This document shows, one piece after another, positions 9,787 through 16,013 of a stretch of 36,980 bases of DNA. The notes below the pieces were generated by a model. That model worked only from the letters and a program-made list of their open reading frames with translations, ran no database searches and was not told where the DNA came from. Source of the DNA: an uncultured Cloacibacillus sp. (GTDB lineage Bacteria > Synergistota > Synergistia > Synergistales > Synergistaceae); NCBI GenBank assembly GCA_934511335.1, contig CAKSWL010000001.1, forward strand, positions 1-36,980, in the 5' to 3' direction. The position numbers and the translations under genes are program-made. Each line of letters begins with the position of its first letter. Position 1 is the stretch's first letter.

Positions 9787-10290
9787 TCAGTGCCTGATCA
9801 GCATGTACACAGAATCGCCTCCAGCATAGTCAGGAGATGCGGGAACAGTTGCGGCCGCACTTGCATAGAGGCCGACGTCGCCAGCCATGTTCTTTAATTT
9901 TGCCTTCACGCCTCCTGTCAAAATATTGCTATCCTTGTACTCGATCCACAGCGGTTTATCGGTGCCGGTGCCGCCGGTACCGGACTTTATCTCAAAACCG
10001 CCTTTATCGGGATTCTTCCGCCCGCTGAGAGGCACGTCCATGTATTTGTCGAAAGTTTCATCAATCGATGTCGGCCATACCTTCTCATCCAAGAAATACA
10101 TCACGCTGCCGGCCTTTATGTTGCGCATGTCGGATACGATTTTAGTCGCCGTCGCCGAATCCGTCGCCCCGCCGGTCGAGAGCATCAGCATTCCCGCAAG
10201 GATACCGATGATGACGATGACGATGAGCAGTTCCACGAGGGTGAAGCCCTTTGCTTTACGGTACTTTTTGATCATTTTTTCCATTGACAT
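9787..10290 (-). CDS. Type IV pilin / type II secretion pseudopilin-like protein
   Basis: This is a 167-residue prepilin. It has a class III signal peptide: a short basic leader (MEKMIKKYRKAKG) followed by the cleavage point G/FTLVELLIVIVIIG, with glutamate five residues after cleavage, and the hydrophobic helix that assembles pili. The globular part has a GspG-like look but no cysteine pair. The start at 10290 is set by GGGAGGAG directly upstream; the frame extends to 10458 without a credible start. It lies 241 bases downstream of a pilC-like gene on the same strand and has its own -10 in between. Whether it is a major pilin or a minor pseudopilin cannot be told. Confidence 0.88.
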   Translation of the reverse strand: MSMEKMIKKYRKAKGFTLVELLIVIVIIGILAGMLMLSTGGATDSATATKIVSDMRNIKAGSVMYFLDEKVWPTSIDETFDKYMDVPLSGRKNPDKGGFEIKSGTGGTGTDKPLWIEYKDSNILTGGVKAKLKNMAGDVGLYASAAATVPASPDYAGGDSVYMLIRH

Positions 10291-10487
10291 TTTCTCCTCC
10301 CAAATTAGTTTTACCGAATGCCGCGCGCGCGCCCACCCTACATGGACCGGACTCGCCTTCCGGCCCCCCGTTTTTTGATCCGGCAGATATGCTTTTGCCG
10401 CAGACCACTCCTTCATGGACAGCCTTATCTTATATTTGTATTTCGCCGGAGGCGGCAAACACGCCGCTCCAATGAAACTCTTTTCAT

Positions 10488-10493
10488 ATTATA
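10488..10493 (-). promoter_or_regulatory. -10 element upstream of the pilin gene
   Basis: On the minus strand this reads TATAAT, just after the end of the pilC-like gene, about 195 bases before the pilin start. The -35 region is poor. A separate weaker candidate (TTGCCG, 18 bases, TATAAG) lies nearer the gene. Either would let the pilin be made independently of pilC. Confidence 0.4.
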
Positions 10494-10531
10494 AGCGCAA
10501 ACCACCGAAAAAGAAAGCCCCGTTCAGAAGG

Positions 10532-11779
10532 CTACATAAAGGCCTGAATGGCGGAGATGATCGGCAGGAAGATGGCAAGCACCATAAAACCGACGATGAT
10601 GCCGACGATTACGACCATGACCGGCTCGAGCACCGAGCTGAGGCGCTTGATCCTCTCCGAGAGCTCCGCGTCGTACCAGTCGGCGATCTTCTCAAGCATT
10701 TCGTCGGTGCGGCCCGTCTCTTCGCCGACGGCGATCATGTGGCCGATCATCGGCGGGAAGAGCTTTTTTTCGCGCACGGTGGTGTTGAGCGCTTTGCCCA
10801 TCGCGGCGCCGTCGCGCATATCAATGAACCCCAGCTTGATCTTTTCGTTTCCCGCGACGTCGGCCGTCATCTCAAGCGCGGAGAGCACGGGGACGCCAGA
10901 GCGCAGCAGGGAGCCCATGGTGCGGAAGGAGCGCGTGAGCGCGGCCTTGAAGGCGATGTCGCCGAAGAGCGGTATTTTCAGGAGGAAGGAGTCGATCGGC
11001 AGCTTCATGGACTTCATCCGGCGCAGCTGGGCCAGCAGCAGGGCGACGGCGAGGATCACAAGCGGTATGAGGTACCAGTTCTGCTCCATCCAGCGGCCGA
11101 GGCGGAAGGTCGCAAGCGTGAGCGCGGGCAGCTCGATGTTAAGTTTGCTGAAGGCCTTCTCAAACTGCGGGATGACGACGGCGACCATCACACCGAGGAC
11201 GAGCAGGGCGATGCCGATGACGACGGCGGGATAGGTCATCGCCGAGACGATTTTTTTGCGCAGGTTGTCCTGGTCTTCCATGAAGCCGGCGATTTTCGCG
11301 AGGCTCATGTCGAGCGTGCCGGACTCTTCGCCGGAGCGCACGAGCGGGATGGTGATCGCGTCGAAGCACTTAGGGTTTTCGGCCATGGCGCTGCCTAGCG
11401 TGGTGCCGGTGCTGACACGCTTGTAGACCTTCGTGAGCACCCGCCGGAAGCGTTTGTTCTGCGTCTGCTCGGTGAGGATCGCAAGCGAGGCGGTCACGGG
11501 GATGCCCGCGGCGATCATCGTCGCGAGCTGGCGAAAGAAGATGAGCTTGTCGCGCAGTTTGATGCGCGGCGAGAGGTCCCAGAATTCGCTGCGCTCTTTG
11601 CCCCCCTTTAAGAGCTTGTCGCCAGGGGCGGAAAGGGATATCTCCCGATGCTGCGAAACGTTGAGGGGCACCCAGCCGTTGCCGCGTATCCACGAAAGGA
11701 GCTCCGGCTCGCTCGACGCGCTGTGCGTGCCGCTCACCCTCTTCCCGCTCCGATCTTTCGCGTCATAATAAAACTCCAT
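10532..11779 (-). CDS. PilC/GspF family inner-membrane platform protein
   Basis: This is the 415-residue polytopic platform protein of type IV pilus or type II secretion machines. The N-terminal FYYDAKDRSGKRVSG is typical. Two T2SSF domains follow (about residues 75-200 and 280-400). The first has KLIFFRQLATMIAAGIPV and GEESGTLDMSLAKIA; the second has ALTRSFRTMGSLLRSGVPVL and AVGEETGRTDEMLEKIA. Membrane segments lie at about 168-190, 215-235 and 380-410. No ATPase (pilB/gspE) or peptidase gene is next to it, so the rest of the machine must be encoded elsewhere. The pilin gene follows on the same strand. Confidence 0.92.
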   Translation of the reverse strand: MEFYYDAKDRSGKRVSGTHSASSEPELLSWIRGNGWVPLNVSQHREISLSAPGDKLLKGGKERSEFWDLSPRIKLRDKLIFFRQLATMIAAGIPVTASLAILTEQTQNKRFRRVLTKVYKRVSTGTTLGSAMAENPKCFDAITIPLVRSGEESGTLDMSLAKIAGFMEDQDNLRKKIVSAMTYPAVVIGIALLVLGVMVAVVIPQFEKAFSKLNIELPALTLATFRLGRWMEQNWYLIPLVILAVALLLAQLRRMKSMKLPIDSFLLKIPLFGDIAFKAALTRSFRTMGSLLRSGVPVLSALEMTADVAGNEKIKLGFIDMRDGAAMGKALNTTVREKKLFPPMIGHMIAVGEETGRTDEMLEKIADWYDAELSERIKRLSSVLEPVMVVIVGIIVGFMVLAIFLPIISAIQAFM

Positions 11780-11936
11780 TATAAACCAGCTCCCCGCCTT
11801 AAAGGCTTTCTCAGAGAGATAATATAATCATTGAGGGAAAAAGTCAAAAACAACGCGGCGGGACGAAAGAAAAAAGCGGATGTGGCGCGTCAATGGCGAA
11901 GATAAATCGACGTTTATCGTCCCCTCATAGTCCCGG

Positions 11937-12123
11937 AAATCGGCGTTTATAAGCAGAGAACCAAAACGCCGGTTTTGCGTTTTGTGTGAATCGCTTAGGG
12001 TGTTCATCAGAAGTGCGAGTTGCTAAATAAAATGGGGGCTCCGATACCGGAGCCGTATTTGCATACGGCGAGGATTCGGAGCCCCCGTTTTATGACGCAA
12101 ATCGTGCTTATAAACGCCGATTT
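11937..12123. repeat. 18-bp perfect inverted repeat bounding 187 bp
   Basis: AAATCGGCGTTTATAAGC at 11937-11954 is the exact reverse complement of 12106-12123. The arms are 151 bases apart. Inside, CAAAACGC and GCGTTTTG form an 8-bp hairpin at 11962-11984. The arms could be operators for divergent genes or the ends of a small MITE-like element. Confidence 0.75.
12029..12091. other. Palindrome with mutually exclusive hairpins
   Basis: The outer arms 12029-12044 and 12076-12091 pair over 16 positions with one G-T wobble. Inside, 12037-12043 can pair instead with 12048-12054 (7 bp, ATAC loop), and 12052-12058 pairs with 12063-12069 (7 bp, TTGC loop). These foldings share bases and exclude each other. 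The outer stem is followed by GTTTTA on the plus strand and has ATTTTATTTAG on the minus strand, so it could act as a weak terminator either way. Confidence 0.6.
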
Positions 12124-12199
12124 GTGGTATATTATCAGCAGCCAAGAGAGGTTTTTCGGGACCGTGACGGCCCCGTCGGACAAGGAGGAGATTTTTGTA

Positions 12200-12760
12200 A
12201 TGCTATTTACAGGTAATTTTTCAAAAAACGACCTCGCGAAGAGCAAAAAACGTTTCTACTGGGTCGGCGGCATCATGCTCGTCATCGGCTTTCTGTCGCT
12301 TGCGATGCCGATGCTCGCCTCCTTCGCGATTGAGACGATGGTCGGATTTTTCCTGCTCGCGGCGGGCTTCGGCAACGCCTTCGGCGCTTATTCGGCCCTC
12401 CGCGCGGGGGACAGCCCTTGGCAGCAGGCGTTTATGTCCGTGATCTCCATTGCCGCGGGTATCATCTTCCTCACGCACCCGCTCGCGGGGGTGATCACGC
12501 TCGGCATTCTCATGGCCGCCTATTTCTTAATCGACGGCGTCACGAAGATCGTTGAATATTTCCGGGTAAGAGGCATCGGCGGCTCGCTCTGGATACTGCT
12601 CTCCGGCATATTCGGCGTCGTCCTCGCCTTCATGATGTGGCAGGATTTCTTTACCGGCGCGGCGGTGATCGGGGTGATCCTCGGCGTCAATCTCATTTTC
12701 AGCGGCATAAGCCTGATCATGCTCGGCCGCGGCTGTTCCGAGATTTCAAAAAGGATGTAG
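12200..12760 (+). CDS. HdeD/DUF308 family membrane protein
   Basis: The 186-residue integral membrane protein has about six hydrophobic segments in three pairs, the DUF308/HdeD pattern. Examples are YWVGGIMLVIGFLSLAMPM (about 18-36), METMVGFFLLAAGFGN-like sequence, and LIFSGISLIMLGRG at the end. In E. coli, HdeD is linked to acid resistance; no such role can be claimed here. The start at 12200 follows AAGGAGGAG; the frame extends upstream to 12020, but only through the palindrome and promoter region. It is a single-gene unit followed by a hairpin. Confidence 0.85.
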   Translation: MLFTGNFSKNDLAKSKKRFYWVGGIMLVIGFLSLAMPMLASFAIETMVGFFLLAAGFGNAFGAYSALRAGDSPWQQAFMSVISIAAGIIFLTHPLAGVITLGILMAAYFLIDGVTKIVEYFRVRGIGGSLWILLSGIFGVVLAFMMWQDFFTGAAVIGVILGVNLIFSGISLIMLGRGCSEISKRM

Positions 12761-12799
12761 CGCGAGGGGGCTCCCGCGTGGGCTTCGCCTTTTATCAAA

Positions 12800-12843
12800 A
12801 GCGGCGGCAAGCGCGTAGTCTGCGCCCCGCCGCCTTTGCTTTT
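12800..12843. terminator. Probable bidirectional terminator between convergent genes
   Basis: GCGGCGG and CCGCCGC arms with an inner GCGC pairing form an interrupted stem, flanked by AAAAG on the left and CTTTTC on the right. It lies between the convergent HdeD-like gene and trpB and could serve both. Confidence 0.5.
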
Positions 12844-12853
12844 CAGCCGCGCG

Positions 12854-14053
12854 TCAGCGGATGACGCCGAGCTTCGCGATCGTCTCCATGTCTTTGTCGC
12901 CGCGCCCCGAGAGGTTCACGATCACAATGTCGCCTGGCTTCATCTCTTTTGCCGTCTTCAGCGCGCCGGCCAGGGCGTGGGCGCTTTCCAGCGCGGGGAT
13001 GATGCCTTGCGCGCGGCAGAGCAGCCTGAAAGCGTCGAGCGCCTCTTTATCGCCGGCGCAGATGTATTCCCCGCGACCGCTTGTTTTGAGGTCGGCATGG
13101 GCCGGCCCGACCGAAGGGTAGTCGAGCCCCGCCGCGATGGAGTAGACATCCGCTGGCTCGCCCGCCGCGTCCGTAAGCAGGTAGCTCTTAAAGCCGTGCA
13201 GAACACCGGGGGCCCCCATCGTCAGCGAGGCCGCGTGGTTGCCGTAGGTGAGGCCGCGCCCAGCGGGCTCCACACCTATGAGGCGCACCGTCTCGTCTTT
13301 GATGAAGGCCGTAAAGGCCCCGATCGCGTTGCTCCCGCCGCCGACGCAGGCGACGACGGCGTCCGGCAGGCGGCCTTCGTGCGCCAGAATCTGGGCGCGG
13401 GCTTCGTCGCCGATGATGCGCTGGAAGTCCTGCACCATCGTCGGATAGGGGTGCGGCCCCACCGCTGAGCCGATGAGGTAGAAGAGCGAGGTGTCGGCGC
13501 AGAGCGCGCCCAGCGCGGCGTCCACCGCCTCTTTAAGCGTTTTCTGTCCCGCCTCCACAGAGACGACGTTCGTCCCCAGCGCCTTCATGCGTAGTACGTT
13601 CGGCGCCTGGCGCGCGATGTCCGCCGCCCCCATATAGATGTCGCACTCCATCCCCAGCAGCGCGGCGACGGTCGCCGCGGCGACCCCATGCATTCCCGCC
13701 CCCGTCTCCGCGATGAGTTTCTTTTTCCCCATGCGTTTGGCGAGCAGCGCCTGGCCGACGCAGTTATTGATTTTATGCGCCCCCGTGTGGTTCAGGTCTT
13801 CGCGTTTAAGGAAGATGCGCACGCCGCCCGCCTCTTTCGAGAGGTTGAGGCATTCGGTGAGCGCCGTGGGACGCCCCACATATTCCTTCAGCAGCCGCAG
13901 ATATTCTTCTTGGAAGGCCGCGTCGGCACGGCATTTCTCATATTCGCGCGCGATCTCCTCCATCACCGGCCTCAATTCCTGGGGGATATAGGAGCCGCCG
14001 AAGCTGCCGTACATCGCACCGCGGGGAAAGCCCGCCCTTATTTCTTCTCTCAT
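12854..14053 (-). CDS. trpB: Tryptophan synthase beta chain, orphan copy
   Basis: This PLP enzyme condenses indole and serine to tryptophan. It has 399 residues and is collinear with class I TrpB: REDLNHTGAHKINN with PLP Lys94, GGGSNAIGAF binding the phosphate, and YLIGSAVGPHPYP. The catalytic Glu116 is present in ETGAG, but the next motif residue is Met121 (GAGMHG), where the family almost always has Gln (GAGQHG). No trpA or other trp gene is adjacent. The gene is preceded by an apparent leader-peptide attenuator with two hairpin terminators. AGGAGG sits before the ATG. A role in indole salvage or serine deamination is possible if TrpA is absent. Confidence 0.92.
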   Translation of the reverse strand: MREEIRAGFPRGAMYGSFGGSYIPQELRPVMEEIAREYEKCRADAAFQEEYLRLLKEYVGRPTALTECLNLSKEAGGVRIFLKREDLNHTGAHKINNCVGQALLAKRMGKKKLIAETGAGMHGVAAATVAALLGMECDIYMGAADIARQAPNVLRMKALGTNVVSVEAGQKTLKEAVDAALGALCADTSLFYLIGSAVGPHPYPTMVQDFQRIIGDEARAQILAHEGRLPDAVVACVGGGSNAIGAFTAFIKDETVRLIGVEPAGRGLTYGNHAASLTMGAPGVLHGFKSYLLTDAAGEPADVYSIAAGLDYPSVGPAHADLKTSGRGEYICAGDKEALDAFRLLCRAQGIIPALESAHALAGALKTAKEMKPGDIVIVNLSGRGDKDMETIAKLGVIR

Positions 14054-14092
14054 GTCGATTTCCTCCTAGTCTTGTCTTATCTGATCTCTCTA

Positions 14093-14127
14093 TAAAAAAA
14101 CAAAAGAGGCCTTTTGGCGTCCTCTTT
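14093..14127 (-). terminator. Second hairpin of the trpB leader (T2)
   Basis: AAAGAGG at 14103-14109 pairs with CCTCTTT at 14121-14127, with two further C-G pairs and a bulge. It is followed on the minus strand by TTTTGTTTTTTT, a strong intrinsic-terminator tail. It lies about 40 bases before trpB, so it must be overcome for trpB expression. Confidence 0.75.
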
Positions 14128-14136
14128 CGTCTTTTT

Positions 14137-14174
14137 TAAACAAGAGAGGCCTGGATATTTTCTCCAGGCCTCTC
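14137..14174 (-). terminator. First hairpin of the trpB leader (T1)
   Basis: A perfect 12-bp stem pairs 14144-14155 with 14163-14174 around a seven-base loop, followed on the minus strand by TTGTTT. It shares the AGGCCTCT sequence with T2, so arms of the two hairpins could pair with one another. Confidence 0.75.
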
Positions 14175-14202
14175 GTAAGCGCGCGAAAAGACCATGGAGC
14201 AG

Positions 14203-14265
14203 CTAAACGCCGCGCCGCCATCCCTTGTTGTTTCTATTTATCGCAGAAAAACAGCAAACGCCCAT
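14203..14265 (-). CDS. Putative trpB leader peptide
   Basis: A 20-codon frame, MGVCCFSAINRNNKGWRRGV, has AAGGAG seven bases upstream and ends about 29 bases before the first terminator hairpin. It contains one Trp codon (14218-14220) near the end. An in-frame ATG six bases earlier is too close to the ribosome-binding site. Position, size and the two following terminators fit attenuation by ribosome stalling; a single Trp codon is fewer than in the well-known trp leaders, so tryptophan sensing is an inference. Confidence 0.5.
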   Translation of the reverse strand: MGVCCFSAINRNNKGWRRGV

Positions 14266-14300
14266 GTACATTCTCCTTAGTCTGTTTCTTACGGGCAGAG

Positions 14301-14329
14301 ATGATACCATAGAAATATCAGTGGCGCAA
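14301..14329 (-). promoter_or_regulatory. Promoter of the trpB leader
   Basis: On the minus strand TTGCGC (14324-14329) and TATCAT (14301-14306) are 17 bases apart. A transcript starting a few bases later would include the leader peptide and both hairpins. The boxes are moderate matches to the sigma-70 consensus. Confidence 0.5.
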
Positions 14330-14355
14330 GCGCCAGGCGAAGACGCGGAGCGGCC

Positions 14356-15213
14356 TCAGAGCCTTTCGTAGACGGCGGAGGGCCGTTCTTTGCGCCGCTC
14401 CGCGTATATTTCCCGCGAATCTAGGTCGACGACCATGCCGTCGGTCGCTGCGACGACGCGCGCTCCCCCGGTATCCAGCCCCGACAGGAAATGCGCGCCC
14501 TCGAAAGAGGTGAGCATCGCGCCTAAATGCGTCAGAACGGCGCTTTGAGGGTGCAGCTCCATAAGCAGCTGCCGCGCCTCTTCTATGGACATATGATCGA
14601 GACGGCTTTTCACGTTCGGAAAGGTGACGTTCAGTGATAGGAAGCGGCAGTCCGCGTATCTTTGGGCAAACCAGGGCATCAGCCGGCTGTCGCTGATGAG
14701 CCCCCACTCGCTGAGACCGTCGCGGCGAAATATGTAACCGAAGCAGTCGACGCCGTGATGGACGTGCGCCACCGGCTCCGCCGTCACCCCGCGGCCCAGG
14801 TCGATCCTTTCGCCGTCTTCGGGGCTTACGATCCGCGGCACTCTTTTCTGCGAGTATTTCAGAATCACTGGGTCCTCTCCCGCAAGCGCGTCCCGCGGCG
14901 CGACGAGGAGGCCCCTGTCGTCAAAGCCGCCGTGCGTCATACACTCGATGAGCACGTTCGCGTCCGTGCTGTGGTCGATATGTTTATGTGTAAGCATCAC
15001 AAGCTCCGCCGCGTCGGCGGCAAGTTCCGGGCGGGCGGCGCAGATGTGCGCGAGGCTCCCCGGCCCCGGGTCTATCACTCCCTGCAAGCCCCCGTAGCGG
15101 AACCAGATGCCTCCCGTACTGCGCGCCTGCCTTATCATGGAAAAGCGCCCGCCGCTGGTGCCAAGGTATTTTATGAAGTTTTCAGGATAGGAAAATCTGT
15201 CTGCGTCCGCCAA
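14356..15213 (-). CDS. MBL-fold metallo-hydrolase
   Basis: The 285-residue protein has the metallo-beta-lactamase fold. LTHKHIDHS at residues 75-82 carries the metal ligands His76, His78, Asp80 and His81; VAHVHHGVDCFGY supplies a further His, LISDSR an Asp, and VLTHLGAML the last His. IKYLGTSGGRFSM is like the first strand of the group. The start is a TTG at 15213 with GAGG upstream; the first internal ATG would remove the first strand. It lies ten bases after the YgjP-type gene, so the two are probably co-transcribed. The substrate is unknown; nothing suggests a beta-lactamase. Confidence 0.85.
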   Translation of the reverse strand: MADADRFSYPENFIKYLGTSGGRFSMIRQARSTGGIWFRYGGLQGVIDPGPGSLAHICAARPELAADAAELVMLTHKHIDHSTDANVLIECMTHGGFDDRGLLVAPRDALAGEDPVILKYSQKRVPRIVSPEDGERIDLGRGVTAEPVAHVHHGVDCFGYIFRRDGLSEWGLISDSRLMPWFAQRYADCRFLSLNVTFPNVKSRLDHMSIEEARQLLMELHPQSAVLTHLGAMLTSFEGAHFLSGLDTGGARVVAATDGMVVDLDSREIYAERRKERPSAVYERL

Positions 15214-15223
15214 AATAAGCGCC

Positions 15224-15922
15224 TCACCATCTGTATTTGCTTCCTTCGCGTTTCAGCTCCGCCCGCCTTTTTTCATAATCGCCGCAGAAACGCCCCACAT
15301 GGGCCCAGAATTTCGCGGAGTGGTTCATCTCCAGCAAGTGGCAGAGCTCGTGTATCATTATGTATTCCATCAGAAGCGGCGGCAGGAGCGCGAGGCGGAT
15401 GCTGAAGGTGATGCTCCGGGAGGAGGAGCAGCTGCCCCAGAGCGTCCTCACGTTTTTCAGCTCGACCTTTGCGGGGCCCGCGCCGATACGCTTGCACCAC
15501 GCGGGAAATTCCTCTTGCAGCATCTCCCGGAGCCGGCGGGCGTACCATGACTCAAAGCGGCGGCGCATCGCCTCGCCGCTTTCGGGGCCGGCGGTAAATT
15601 CTTTCCCAGTGAAGCTCAGGCTGCCGGCCGCAAGGCCTGGCTCTATCCTCAGCGGATAACGCGCCCCGCGAAGGTAGAAGAGTTCGCCGTCTCCGTAACG
15701 GTGCTCCTCCGCAAGGGAGGACGGCCTTTTTTTTGCGATCTTTTTTACGAACGAGGCCGAGTTTTCCTGCAGGATAAGCGCCAGCTCTTCCCGCGGCGTA
15801 TCCGCCGGCGCGGCGATGAAAAAATTATTGCCGCCGTCCAAGCCGATGGCGACCCTCTTTCTCCGCGCGTTTTTCCTTACCTCATATCTTATTCCCTCTA
15901 CGTCAATATAATCGTTCGTCAT
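15224..15922 (-). CDS. YgjP/DUF45-type zinc metalloprotease
   Basis: This 232-residue protein of the YgjP family (WLM/SprT-like) has the zinc motif HELCH at residues 191-195, followed by His201 in EMNHSAKFW. The family signature VRTLWGSCSSS precedes it. The N-terminal half has the usual basic KNARRKRVAIGLDGG segment. The biological substrate of this family is not established. It starts at an ATG with a weak ribosome-binding site, is divergent from the ygiQ-like gene, and leads into the MBL-fold gene. Confidence 0.87.
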   Translation of the reverse strand: MTNDYIDVEGIRYEVRKNARRKRVAIGLDGGNNFFIAAPADTPREELALILQENSASFVKKIAKKRPSSLAEEHRYGDGELFYLRGARYPLRIEPGLAAGSLSFTGKEFTAGPESGEAMRRRFESWYARRLREMLQEEFPAWCKRIGAGPAKVELKNVRTLWGSCSSSRSITFSIRLALLPPLLMEYIMIHELCHLLEMNHSAKFWAHVGRFCGDYEKRRAELKREGSKYRW

Positions 15923-16013
15923 GGCACCTATAATATATCAATGATGGTAAAATTATAAGGCGCTGCGCGGTGATATTTTTATGCGCAAAAATGAAAAAAT
16001 GGAGATAAAATCA

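Larger units (their letters stand above)
11780..12199. other. Structured divergent intergenic region
   Basis: 420 bases lie between pilC (minus) and the HdeD-like gene (plus). They contain four copies of a short motif related to AAACGCCGATTT, at 11904-11917, 11937-11950, 11964-11975 and 12110-12123. Two of them belong to a perfect 18-bp inverted repeat. A long palindrome (12029-12091) lies between. A TATATT preceded by TG, right after the last repeat, could serve as an extended -10 for the HdeD-like gene. No coding frame is credible. Confidence 0.6.

Noticed and set aside
14054..14300. T-box riboswitch upstream of trpB.
   Set aside because: No AGGGTGG-type T-box sequence or specifier arrangement is present; the leader-peptide explanation fits better.
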